Source: an uncultured Draconibacterium sp. (lineage in GTDB: Bacteria > Bacteroidota > Bacteroidia > Bacteroidales > Prolixibacteraceae). From it: a stretch of 27,993 nt of DNA. This document shows, in pieces, positions 16,366 through 24,343 of the stretch. The notes beneath the pieces were generated by a model that was given only the letters and a program-made list of their open reading frames with translations, did not search any database and was not told the DNA's origin. The stretch is taken from the NCBI GenBank assembly GCA_947492175.1, contig CANLMQ010000051.1, positions 1 to 27,993 on the forward strand, in the 5' to 3' direction. How positions within the stretch are numbered: position 1 is the first letter of the stretch; each line of letters begins with the position of its first letter. Both the position numbers and the translations under genes were made by a program.

Positions 16366-16908
16366 TTAATTTTTTATAACTGAATATATATCTAACAGAT
16401 TACGGCCATAACCATCGTAATCAAGACCATAACCAACAATAAAATCATTTGGAATTTCAAGACCAACATATTCCAAATTTACTTCCTTTTGTAAGGCATC
16501 GGGCTTTAGTAACAAAGTTGCCACCAAAACCTCTTTCGGATTTAATTTATCAAGTTGCTCCTGAATATTATTAATAGTAATTCCTGTGTCTACAATATCT
16601 TCAAGAACAACAACTGTACGACCTTCTATTTGCTCATTTAGTCCGATAAGTTGTTTTACTTTGCCGGTCGTTGAGTCGCCATCATAAGATGCTAATTTCA
16701 CAAATGAAATTTCTGATTCAACAAAGTTGATACGCTTGAAAAGTTCTGCCGCAAACATAAAAGAACCATTAAGAATACACAGAAACAATGGATCTTTTCC
16801 CTCCAATTCTTTATTCATTTGTTCGGCCATATTTTCAATCACTGACCTGATTTTCTCATAAGGAATAAATATCTCAAATTCTTTATCGAGAATTTTAACT
16901 TTTTTCAT
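16366..16908 (-). CDS. hpt: Hypoxanthine phosphoribosyltransferase
   Basis: A 180-residue purine-salvage enzyme making IMP (and GMP) from the free base and PRPP. The PRPP-binding loop is VVVLEDIVDTG (99-109), the substrate loop ASYDGDSTTG is near 73-82, and the purine-contact segment near 150 is GLEIPNDFIVGYGLDYD. It is the first gene of the leftward hpt-adk-obgE-PAP2-MutS-like block and is divergent from purE, another purine gene, with 109 bases between them that must hold both promoters. Confidence 0.96.
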   Translation of the reverse strand: MKKVKILDKEFEIFIPYEKIRSVIENMAEQMNKELEGKDPLFLCILNGSFMFAAELFKRINFVESEISFVKLASYDGDSTTGKVKQLIGLNEQIEGRTVVVLEDIVDTGITINNIQEQLDKLNPKEVLVATLLLKPDALQKEVNLEYVGLEIPNDFIVGYGLDYDGYGRNLLDIYSVIKN

Positions 16909-16945
16909 TTGCTACTACTGATTTTTATTAATTACCAAATTGCTG

Positions 16946-16953
16946 TAATTTTG
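16946..16953 (+). promoter_or_regulatory. Bacteroidetes -7 promoter box for purE
   Basis: TAATTTTG matches TAnnTTTG exactly, 64 bases before the purE ATG, inside the divergent hpt-purE intergenic region. The -33 partner is not clear. Confidence 0.5.
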
Positions 16954-17017
16954 CCTCAAAAAATAAAAGGTACAAAATAACAAAACAATTCCGGGAACTA
17001 AAAATTAAAGTATAGAC

Positions 17018-17524
17018 ATGACACCAAAAGTTAGCATTATTATGGGCAGTACATCCGATTTGGGTGTAATGGAAAAAGCTGCAAAACTATTTGACGAATT
17101 TGAGATTCCTTTTGAAATTAATGCACTCTCGGCCCACCGCACACCCGAGGAGGTAGAAGTTTTTGCAAAAGGGGCAAAAGACAGAGGTATAAAAGTAATT
17201 ATTGCGGGTGCCGGAATGGCAGCACATTTACCTGGAGTAATTGCGGCAATGACACCGCTGCCGGTAATAGGTGTCCCTATTAACGCCAGTCTTTCGGGCT
17301 TCGATGCCATGTTAGCTATTCTTCAAATGCCTCCGGGAATTCCGGTTGCAACAGTAGCAGTTAACGGAGCAATGAATGCTGCAATCTTAGCCGTACAAAT
17401 GATGGCTACCGGCGACGAGCAACTAATGAACAAATTAATTGAATACAAAGAAAGTCTGAAAGCGAAAATTGTAAAAGCAAACCAGGAATTATCGGAAGTT
17501 AGATACAATTTTAAGACAAATTAA
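17018..17524 (+). CDS. purE: N5-carboxyaminoimidazole ribonucleotide mutase (class I PurE)
   Basis: A 168-residue de novo purine enzyme that moves the carboxyl group of N5-CAIR to give CAIR. The substrate-binding start is IIMGSTSDLGVM, the catalytic His40 lies in LSAHRTP, and GAGMAAHLPGV (His70) with SLSGFDAMLAI completes the class I active site. As a class I enzyme it would need PurK, which is not in the window. It is divergent from hpt and followed closely by a terminator hairpin. Confidence 0.96.
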   Translation: MTPKVSIIMGSTSDLGVMEKAAKLFDEFEIPFEINALSAHRTPEEVEVFAKGAKDRGIKVIIAGAGMAAHLPGVIAAMTPLPVIGVPINASLSGFDAMLAILQMPPGIPVATVAVNGAMNAAILAVQMMATGDEQLMNKLIEYKESLKAKIVKANQELSEVRYNFKTN

Positions 17525-17544
17525 ATTTGTGTAAAATATTTTTC

Positions 17545-17584
17545 TATCTTTAAAGAGGTGTGTTTTAACAACATACCTCTTTTT
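17545..17584 (+). terminator. purE terminator overlapped by a promoter-like box
   Basis: AAAGAGGTGTGTT (17552-17564) pairs with AACATACCTCTTT (17570-17582), with one G-T wobble and a 5-base loop, and runs into TTTTT, a good intrinsic terminator for purE. TATCTTTA (17545-17552) differs from the TAnnTTTG box by one base and overlaps the first base of the stem. A transcript starting a few bases later would lose part of the left arm and so escape termination into the next gene, whose ATG is at 17587. The promoter reading is inference. Confidence 0.7.
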
Positions 17585-17586
17585 AT

Positions 17587-18405
17587 ATGTATAAGCCCTT
17601 TTTAATACTATTTGTTTATCTGATTAGTTGCTCCAAAACTTTTGCTGCTGACAACTACCCTGTCGGAGCGCGTTCAATCGGGCTTTCAAATGCTTTTGTT
17701 TCGATTTCCGACACCTGGAGCACTTTCCACAACCAGGCCACTTTGGCTTCTCTCCAAAATTTTTCGGCCGGTGTATTTTACGAATCGCGCTTTATGATTG
17801 ATGAATTATCACTGGCTGGTGGTTCATTGGTTTTTCCAAACACAGCCGGGACATTGGGAGTTAGCTTTTACCAGTTTGGCAAAGGGACTTTTAAAGAACA
17901 AAAAGCGGGTTTTTCGTTCTCCAAACAACTTTCTGAGAAAATTAATGCCGGTATCCAACTCGACTATTTTTCGCAGCACTACCCCGAAAATGAAAAATCT
18001 GCGGGTTTTGCCACCTTCGAATGTGGCTTAACTTATTCTGCCACAAACCAACTTACCCTTGGAGTTCATGCTTTTAATCCGGTTAAAAACGGTTTTGAAC
18101 TGCCCGAAGGCAAACAAAAAATGCCGGCTATCTACCGGTTGGGAGGACATTATCAGTTTTCGGAGTTGGTTTTAATATGCGCCGAAGCACAAAAAACTAC
18201 GGGTTATAAAACAGTAATAAAAACAGGACTGGAATTTTCTCCTGTTAAAAATATGGCATTACGTTTTGGTGTCTCAGGACAGCCCGTAAAATACTCTGCG
18301 GGGTTTGGCTACAGCTTTGGAAAAATTACAACCGACATTGCATTTAGCTATCATGGCAACTTAGGACTTTCTCCTTCCATATCTGTTCAGTTTCAATTAC
18401 CATGA
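17587..18405 (+). CDS. Outer-membrane beta-barrel protein, PorV/PorQ-like
   Basis: 272 residues. The N-terminal signal segment MYKPFLILFVYLISCSKTFA probably ends before ADNYP; LISC could also be read as a lipobox. It continues PVGARSIGLSNAFVSISD and FHNQATLAS, the pattern of the PorV/PorQ (FadL-like) barrel family, then alternating amphipathic strands to the C-terminus. PorV and PorQ shuttle cargo in type IX secretion, but many paralogues have no assigned role and no other type IX gene is in the window. It lies just after the purE terminator and overlaps the next gene by 4 bases (ATGA), so the two products probably work together in the outer membrane. The ATG at 17587 is only a few bases after the terminator T-run. 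Confidence 0.72.
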   Translation: MYKPFLILFVYLISCSKTFAADNYPVGARSIGLSNAFVSISDTWSTFHNQATLASLQNFSAGVFYESRFMIDELSLAGGSLVFPNTAGTLGVSFYQFGKGTFKEQKAGFSFSKQLSEKINAGIQLDYFSQHYPENEKSAGFATFECGLTYSATNQLTLGVHAFNPVKNGFELPEGKQKMPAIYRLGGHYQFSELVLICAEAQKTTGYKTVIKTGLEFSPVKNMALRFGVSGQPVKYSAGFGYSFGKITTDIAFSYHGNLGLSPSISVQFQLP

Positions 18406-20438
18406 AAAATAGCCGGATACATATTATTATTTTGCTACTGGGATTTTTACCATTGAATATTTTTGCCCAGGAGCCTGATGAAATTATTGAAGCGATTATA
18501 GAATCGCATCTCAGCCAACTGGAAGAAGGTACTGATGTGGCATTAATCGTTGAAGATCTTACACGCCTTGCTGAACATCCCATAAATATTAACTCAACTA
18601 CAGCAACCGAACTTTCCCTGTTATACCTGCTTAACCATATACAGATTCAGAAACTGCTTGATTATATTAAAAATTACGGACCCGCCTATTCAATTTATGA
18701 ACTAAATACAATCGACGGTTTTACTCCGGATCTATTAAATAAAATGCAGTTTTTTATCCGTTTTGGAGAAATGCAACCAACAACAAAATCACTACAAGAA
18801 GAATTAAAGTATGGCCGCCATCAATTGTTGTTGCGCGGATTGGGAACTACCCAAAAAGCAAAAGGTTACTCTCCAAATGCAGATAAAAACATCCCCTATG
18901 AAGGAAACCGTTTCAGATATTACACGCGTTATAATTTTGAAGCAGGCAACAAATTCTCGGCAGGATTAACTGCTGAAAAAGATCCCGGAGAAGCCTTTTT
19001 TAAAGGTTCAAACAAACATGGTTTTGATTTTTATTCGGGGCATATAAGTGTTAAACTGAACTCTGCTTTTGAACAAGTCTCCGTTGGCGATTATTTGATA
19101 CGTGCAGGACAGGGCCTGGTGCTTTGGCAAGGTTATACTTCCGGCAAATCGGAAAATGTACTGGGGATTGTAAAAACCGGGCAAGGTGTGCGGGGCTATA
19201 CTTCGGTTGATGAAAACTTCTATTTCAGAGGTGCGGCTACTACAGTTAAACTGGGGGCAACCAAAATCAGTTTATTTTATTCCGGAAATAAAGCAGATGG
19301 CAATCTTGCTTCTAACGACTCTGTTGGCAACTACTTTACAAGCCTGCAAAGCTCAGGTTATCACCGCACACAAAGTGAGATTGAAGATGAAAAAACCATA
19401 AAAAACACCAATGCAGGCGGAATTATGTCGTGGCAGTTTCGTAACCTGAAAATAGGAACTACATTTTTGTACCAGCATTTCGACAAACCTTTTATCAGAA
19501 GCAATCAACTCTACAACCTGTTCAGATTTACGGGTACTACAAACTACACCGGCGGAATTGATTACCTTTTCAGCAAAGGCAAATACCAGTTGTTTGGCGA
19601 GGCTGCAATATCAAAATCGAAAGGCAAAGCAGTGGTACAGGGAGTGGTTGCACACCTTAACGACCAGCTTAGTTTTTCTGCCCTGTACAGGTATTTCAAC
19701 AAAAACTACCATGCACTATGGGCCAACACGTTTGCCGAGGGTAGCCAGGTTAACAACGAATCGGGGCTGTATTTTGGAACAAAATTCCTTCCTGCCAAAT
19801 ACATCATCATTTCTGCCTATTCCGATATCTATTGCTCCCGTTGGGTGAACTACTCAACTGCCGGTCCTTCAAATTCGTGGGATATTTTTCTGCAGGCTGA
19901 TTTTCATTTTTCCGAAAAATATGCTTTCTATTTCCGCTTTAAAAACGAAGAAAAAGAACAAAAATTTAAAGCAGAGAAACGTTATATAAATCAACCTGAA
20001 AGAACCCAAAAATCGAGGTTTCATTTTCAATTTAAACCATCAGAAACTATTACTTTAAAAACCCGAGCCGAACATGTTTATTTCAAATCTCAGACACACG
20101 AAAACGGATATCTAATTTTTCAGGATGTACAATATTCACCGCAAGAACTTCCTCTTAATCTTTCGGCCCGGATTGCCTGGTTTTCAACAGCAAGTTACAA
20201 TTCCAGAATTTACGCCTACGAAAACGACATTTTATATACGTTCTCAATTCCGGCCTATTATGGCAATGGATTCCGAACCTATTTGAACATAAAATATAAA
20301 ATATCGGAAAAAATTGAAGGTTGGGCAAAACTGGCAAACACCCACTGGACCGACCGAGAAACAATAAGTTCGGGGCTTAATCAGATTAACGGCAACAATA
20401 AAACAGAGTTAAAAATACAGCTCAGGTTGAAATTCTAA
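18402..20438 (+). CDS. Secreted helix-hairpin-helix plus outer-membrane barrel protein
   Basis: 678 residues. Signal peptide MKNSRIHIIILLLGFLPLNIF is followed by AQEP. At about 55-125 there are helix-hairpin-helix repeats (HPININSTTATELSLL, SIYELNTIDGFTPDLLNKM) like those of ComEA or the type II secretion K protein. The long remainder is rich in alternating aromatic and polar residues and ends IQLRLKF, with a C-terminal Phe typical of an outer-membrane barrel. Such HHH-barrel proteins are common in Bacteroidota and of unknown function; DNA binding or uptake is only a possibility suggested by the HHH motif. Translation is coupled to the PorV-like gene by the ATGA overlap. Confidence 0.75.
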   Translation: MKNSRIHIIILLLGFLPLNIFAQEPDEIIEAIIESHLSQLEEGTDVALIVEDLTRLAEHPININSTTATELSLLYLLNHIQIQKLLDYIKNYGPAYSIYELNTIDGFTPDLLNKMQFFIRFGEMQPTTKSLQEELKYGRHQLLLRGLGTTQKAKGYSPNADKNIPYEGNRFRYYTRYNFEAGNKFSAGLTAEKDPGEAFFKGSNKHGFDFYSGHISVKLNSAFEQVSVGDYLIRAGQGLVLWQGYTSGKSENVLGIVKTGQGVRGYTSVDENFYFRGAATTVKLGATKISLFYSGNKADGNLASNDSVGNYFTSLQSSGYHRTQSEIEDEKTIKNTNAGGIMSWQFRNLKIGTTFLYQHFDKPFIRSNQLYNLFRFTGTTNYTGGIDYLFSKGKYQLFGEAAISKSKGKAVVQGVVAHLNDQLSFSALYRYFNKNYHALWANTFAEGSQVNNESGLYFGTKFLPAKYIIISAYSDIYCSRWVNYSTAGPSNSWDIFLQADFHFSEKYAFYFRFKNEEKEQKFKAEKRYINQPERTQKSRFHFQFKPSETITLKTRAEHVYFKSQTHENGYLIFQDVQYSPQELPLNLSARIAWFSTASYNSRIYAYENDILYTFSIPAYYGNGFRTYLNIKYKISEKIEGWAKLANTHWTDRETISSGLNQINGNNKTELKIQLRLKF

Positions 20439-20448
20439 TTTTGAATGT

Positions 20449-20456
20449 GTTACTTT
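20449..20456 (+). promoter_or_regulatory. Possible -7 box for the acyltransferase gene
   Basis: TTACTTTG differs from TAnnTTTG by one base. It lies 20 bases before the preferred ATG at 20476, in the short gap after the barrel gene. Weak on its own. Confidence 0.3.
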
Positions 20457-20475
20457 GCCGCGTTAATTATTGATT

Positions 20476-21618
20476 ATGGCTAATTATAATTTCGACGATA
20501 TTCGTCCGTATTACGACAGCGAGGTTAAAGAAAAAATGCGCTTTTTGGTAAAGGATAAAACCTTCGACAAAGTATTAATGCATTTGTTTAAATACCGCCC
20601 AAAAGTTGAAATGGTAAAATTCCAGCTTCGCAGAATTAAAAGCATAAAACAATTACAGGGAGTATTTATTTACGATCTGTTACACTGGTTAATAGATAAA
20701 ACGTCGGACGGTTTAAAATGTACCGGAATTGAAAAACTGGATAAAAAGAAACCTTATCTTTTTATTTCAAACCACAGAGATATTATTCTAGATGCTGCCA
20801 TCCTGAATTTTCTGATTTTTGAATACGGGATGAATACCACTCAAATAGCCATTGGCGACAATTTATTACTTTACGACTGGATTGAACACATGGTTAAACT
20901 GAACCGTTCGTTTGTAATAAAAAGAAGTCTTCAGCCGCGCGACTTGATGAAAGCATCGGACAAAGTTTCGCATTTTATAAGAAAATCCATTACTGAAGAA
21001 AAAATGTCGGTTTGGATTGCTCAACGCGAAGGACGCACCAAAGACGGGAACGACCAAACCCAGCTAAGTGTTCTTAAAATGTTAAACATGAGCAACAAAG
21101 GCGGAATATCGGATGGATTTAACGAATTAAACATTGTCCCGGTTTCTATCTCTTATGAAATAGAACCTTGCGGTTTAGCCAAAATGAAAGAGGTGATTAA
21201 AAAAGAACATTATGGCGCAAAAAAAACTGATAAGGACGATTTAAAAAGTATGTCGATGGGAATGTTTACTCCCAAAGGAAGAATGCGTTTTGTATTTGGC
21301 GATCCCATTGAAACCCATTTTACCATTACCGATAATGCCGAACAACGTAATAAATATTTAAAGGATTTAGGTGAATTAATTGACGAACAGATATACCGCA
21401 ACTTTAAACTTTGGCCCAACAATTATGTAGCTTACGATATGTTAATGCAGGAACACCGGTTTAAAGACAAATACACCAACGAAGAAGAACGAAAATTCAG
21501 GATGATGGTAGAACAGGCCAATGTACACATTGATTACCCGATTACCGACATTACCGAACGTTTCCTGAAAATATATGCCAATCCTGTTACTAACAAGCTA
21601 AAAGTAACTGATTTATAG
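20476..21618 (+). CDS. PlsC-like lysophospholipid acyltransferase
   Basis: About 380 residues of the glycerol-phosphate acyltransferase superfamily, presumably peripheral at the inner membrane and acylating a lysophosphatidate-type acceptor. The acceptor/catalytic block reads LFISNHRDIILDAAILN; the Asp sits one place further from His than in the classical H-x4-D box. The second block, VWIAQREGRTKDGND, corresponds to the EGxR phosphate-binding motif. A long C-terminal extension (about 250-380) is not recognised. An in-frame TTG at 20470 would add two residues; the ATG at 20476 (MANYNFDDIR) is the natural start. The next gene, a HAD hydrolase, starts one base after its stop, so they form an operon. 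Confidence 0.75.
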   Translation: MANYNFDDIRPYYDSEVKEKMRFLVKDKTFDKVLMHLFKYRPKVEMVKFQLRRIKSIKQLQGVFIYDLLHWLIDKTSDGLKCTGIEKLDKKKPYLFISNHRDIILDAAILNFLIFEYGMNTTQIAIGDNLLLYDWIEHMVKLNRSFVIKRSLQPRDLMKASDKVSHFIRKSITEEKMSVWIAQREGRTKDGNDQTQLSVLKMLNMSNKGGISDGFNELNIVPVSISYEIEPCGLAKMKEVIKKEHYGAKKTDKDDLKSMSMGMFTPKGRMRFVFGDPIETHFTITDNAEQRNKYLKDLGELIDEQIYRNFKLWPNNYVAYDMLMQEHRFKDKYTNEEERKFRMMVEQANVHIDYPITDITERFLKIYANPVTNKLKVTDL

Positions 21619-21619
21619 C

Positions 21620-22252
21620 ATGCAATCGATTATATGGGATTGGAACGGGACATTACTGAATGACCTCGACTTTTGTATTTCTACTATAAACAAAGTATTA
21701 AAAAAACGCAAGCTCAATCTTGTCACGCACGAGTCGTACAAAGCGGTCTTTTCGTTTCCGGTAAAAGATTACTACGAGACTATCGGCTTCGACTTTTCCA
21801 AAGAAGACTTTGCCATTCCGGCCCACGAGTTTATCGACATTTACAATGAAGGTGTAAAAAACTGCACCCTGCACAACTCCGTTCACGAAGTACTTTCCTA
21901 TTTCAAAGAAAAAGGAATCCGACAATTTGTGCTTTCGGCTATGCAGCAAAACATGTTGAACGAAACGTTAAAGCATCAGGGAATTTTCGATTATTTTGAA
22001 GGAGTTGCCGGTTTGAACGACCACTATGCCACATCGAAAATTGAACGTGGCGAACAACTGATTTCGCAATTTAATATTAACAAAGAAAAGGCAACAATTA
22101 TTGGCGACACTATTCATGATTATGAAGTAGCGGAACAACTTGGTACTGATTGTATTCTAATTGCCGATGGACATCAATCAGAAGAGAGGCTGCAAAGCAC
22201 AGGAGTTCAGGTTATTTCAGAATTAAATGATTTAATGAAACTTCCGCTCTAA
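21620..22252 (+). CDS. HAD-family hydrolase, phosphoglycolate-phosphatase-like
   Basis: 210 residues with the HAD core: the nucleophile motif is WDWNGTLL (Asp-Trp-Asn-Gly-Thr, with Asn in place of the second Asp in some family members), then a helical cap (about 15-85), the motif II Ser in FVLSAMQQ, a Lys in TSKIERGEQL and the acidic motif IIGDTIHDYEVA. It is a soluble phosphatase; the substrate is not determined by sequence. It is cotranscribed with the acyltransferase (1-base gap), which suggests a lipid or glycerol-phosphate link, but a general phosphoglycolate or housekeeping phosphatase role is as likely. Its stop overlaps the convergent recJ stop by three bases. Confidence 0.83.
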   Translation: MQSIIWDWNGTLLNDLDFCISTINKVLKKRKLNLVTHESYKAVFSFPVKDYYETIGFDFSKEDFAIPAHEFIDIYNEGVKNCTLHNSVHEVLSYFKEKGIRQFVLSAMQQNMLNETLKHQGIFDYFEGVAGLNDHYATSKIERGEQLISQFNINKEKATIIGDTIHDYEVAEQLGTDCILIADGHQSEERLQSTGVQVISELNDLMKLPL

Positions 22253-23976
22253 TCGAGGAAGTCGCGCTTTTTAATATCACGAATAAACAGCTGCAAATTT
22301 CTTTTCCCGCGGTACTCGTTTTCGTTTATCGAATAACAAACATCAAACGGCGATCCTGAGGTTATTACATCATAGGCTTCCGACTGATTAAATGCAATTC
22401 CGGGGAATATCCCTGAATTTACATCCGGCTCAACCAGGTCAAGTTTTAGGTGTTCCTGATTGCGGCCAACCAGGCGACTTGTACCGGCATCGAAAACATC
22501 TTCTGTTACAAAAACCGGTGTCATGTTGTGCGGACCAAACGGAGCAAATTGTTTTAAAATACGGTAAAAACGAGGCGTAATTTCGCTAAGCGGAATTTTG
22601 GCATCCACCTCAATTGTCTGAATCTGCTGCTGATCGGTAATCTGATTGGTAACAATCTCTTCAAATCGACGTTGAAATTCAGGAATATTTTCAATCCTCA
22701 TGGTTAATCCGGCAGCATACATATGACCACCATACGACTCCAGCAAATCGCTGCACTGCCCAATGGCTTCGTACAAATCGAAATCGCGGATGGAGCGTGC
22801 AGATCCCGTTGCCAAACCATTTGATTCGGTTAAAATTATAGTAGGCCTGTAAAAATGTTCGGTTACCCTCGAAGCAACAATTCCAACCACACCTTTATGC
22901 CAGTCGCGGTTGTACAATACCGTGCTGTTCATGGCTTTCAACTCCGGACTATTTTCTATTGTATCAAGTGCTTCCTGTGTAATATCACGATCAAGCGTTT
23001 TACGGATTTCGTTAAACGAATCGATTTCCTCTCCAAGCAAATCCGATTTGTCTTCGTCGTTCGAAACCAGAATCTGCACCGATTTCCCCCCGTGTTCAAT
23101 TCGCCCCGATGCGTTTAACCGAGGGCCGATTTTAAACACAATATCACTGATGGTTATTTCAGTTCCGTTTATTCCGGCAAAATTTATGATCGTTTGCAAA
23201 CCAATTCCCGGGTTCGAATTCAATTTCTTCAATCCGTAATATGCAAGTACCCGATTTTCTCCGGTAATCGGTACAATATCAGCAGCAATACTAACAGCAG
23301 CCAGATCGAGCAAATCGTAGATTTCCTCTAAATTGATTTCGTTGTTTAAACAATAGGCCTGCAATAATTTAAACCCAACTCCGCAACCCGATAATTCTTT
23401 GTACGGATAATTACAATCGGTTTGTTTTGGATCGAGAACAGCCACTGCCGCAGGCACTTCATCGTCGGGATTATGATGATCGCAAATAATAAAATCGATA
23501 CCACGTTTTTTGGCATCTGCAATTTTAGCAACTGCCTTTATTCCACAATCCAGGGCTACAATCAAGGTGCAGCCATTCTCCTCGGCATAATCGATACTTT
23601 TCGGAGAAATTCCATATCCTTCGCTATACCGATCCGGAATATAATATTCAATATCTTTTATTCGTTGCTTCAAAAACGAATACATCATGGCAACCGATGT
23701 AGTACCATCCACATCGTAATCGCCATAAACAATAACTTTTTCCTGGTTTTTAACGGCCAACTCCAAACGCTCCACAGCCTTTTGCATGTCTTTCATCAGA
23801 AACGGATCGTGCAAATCGCTTAAACGGGGCCTGAAAAATGCTTTGGCTTCATTATAGGTTTTAATTCCACGCTGAACTAACAACCTGGCAATTACCATAT
23901 TCACATTTAATGCAGCAGAAAGATGCTTCACTTCGTTTTGGTCGCCCTGTTTTTTTAAGTTCCAGATTTTATCCAT
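22249..23976 (-). CDS. recJ: Single-stranded-DNA-specific exonuclease RecJ
   Basis: A 5'-3' single-strand DNA exonuclease of recombination and mismatch repair. DHH-domain motifs are YGDYDVDGTTS, VALDCGI and IICDHHNPD, with the DHHA1 motif SYGGHMYAAGL and a C-terminal OB-like region. The frame is open upstream to 24063, but the extra 29 residues are hydrophobic and unlike the family. A perfect -7 box (TATCTTTG, minus strand 24017-24010) also lies inside that extension, so the ATG at 23976 (MDKIWNLKKQ) is preferred, giving about 575 residues. The end overlaps the HAD-gene stop on the other strand. Confidence 0.94.
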   Translation of the reverse strand: MDKIWNLKKQGDQNEVKHLSAALNVNMVIARLLVQRGIKTYNEAKAFFRPRLSDLHDPFLMKDMQKAVERLELAVKNQEKVIVYGDYDVDGTTSVAMMYSFLKQRIKDIEYYIPDRYSEGYGISPKSIDYAEENGCTLIVALDCGIKAVAKIADAKKRGIDFIICDHHNPDDEVPAAVAVLDPKQTDCNYPYKELSGCGVGFKLLQAYCLNNEINLEEIYDLLDLAAVSIAADIVPITGENRVLAYYGLKKLNSNPGIGLQTIINFAGINGTEITISDIVFKIGPRLNASGRIEHGGKSVQILVSNDEDKSDLLGEEIDSFNEIRKTLDRDITQEALDTIENSPELKAMNSTVLYNRDWHKGVVGIVASRVTEHFYRPTIILTESNGLATGSARSIRDFDLYEAIGQCSDLLESYGGHMYAAGLTMRIENIPEFQRRFEEIVTNQITDQQQIQTIEVDAKIPLSEITPRFYRILKQFAPFGPHNMTPVFVTEDVFDAGTSRLVGRNQEHLKLDLVEPDVNSGIFPGIAFNQSEAYDVITSGSPFDVCYSINENEYRGKRNLQLFIRDIKKRDFLD

Positions 23977-24009
23977 GCTGCGTTTCCGTGTTTTTAAGCC
24001 GTTAATCGG

Positions 24010-24017
24010 CAAAGATA
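24010..24017 (-). promoter_or_regulatory. Bacteroidetes -7 promoter box for recJ
   Basis: On the minus strand TATCTTTG is a perfect TAnnTTTG match 33 bases before the preferred recJ ATG at 23976. Its location decides the start, because an upstream start would put the promoter inside the gene. Confidence 0.6.
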
Positions 24018-24229
24018 CAAATTGAAAGCTCAAAAGGAAATAAAAGATGGTTGCCAATTCCATTTTTTACTTCTACAACCCCTTTAATTTGTTATGAGAA
24101 TGACATTTTACACCTGCAACAGAAAAGTAATCCACAATGAATTGCAGTCTTTTGGGATTCTGAAATTAAATAATTACAATTCATGCCCCTTTCGCAATCC
24201 ATTCACAAATCACAACCAACTAGTTTTAT

Positions 24230-24237
24230 TATCTTTG
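24230..24237 (+). promoter_or_regulatory. Bacteroidetes -7 promoter box for lysS
   Basis: TATCTTTG matches TAnnTTTG exactly. A start about seven bases later would give an mRNA leader of roughly 100 bases before the lysS ATG at 24344. A -33 TTTG is not clear. Confidence 0.6.
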
Positions 24238-24256
24238 CCGAAATTTTAGAAACAAA

Positions 24257-24292
24257 ATCCTCTCCTCTCCTTTCCGGGAGGATTATTTTTTT
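24257..24292 (+). promoter_or_regulatory. Terminator-like hairpin in the lysS leader
   Basis: In the predicted lysS leader, AATCCTC (about 24257-24263) can pair with GAGGATT (about 24279-24285), followed by a run of seven T residues. The arrangement resembles an intrinsic terminator placed between promoter and gene, i.e. a possible attenuator. The stem is only seven base pairs and a competing antiterminator was not identified. Confidence 0.4.
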
Positions 24293-24343
24293 AAGAGGAT
24301 ACAGTACAAACAGGTTAAATACCGGATAAAAGAGTAGTACCAA

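Larger units (their letters stand above)
23977..24343. other. Divergent recJ-lysS intergenic region
   Basis: About 367 bases between divergent recJ and lysS. It contains a -7 box for each gene (24010-24017 on minus, 24230-24237 on plus) and a leader hairpin ahead of lysS. No gene or RNA of known family was recognised in the remainder. Confidence 0.6.

Noticed and set aside
20470..20475. TTG start for the acyltransferase
   Set aside because: An ATG six bases later is a stronger start and nothing is conserved in the two extra residues.
24238..24343. T-box riboswitch in the lysS leader
   Set aside because: No T-box consensus or specifier stem is visible and the leader is too short.
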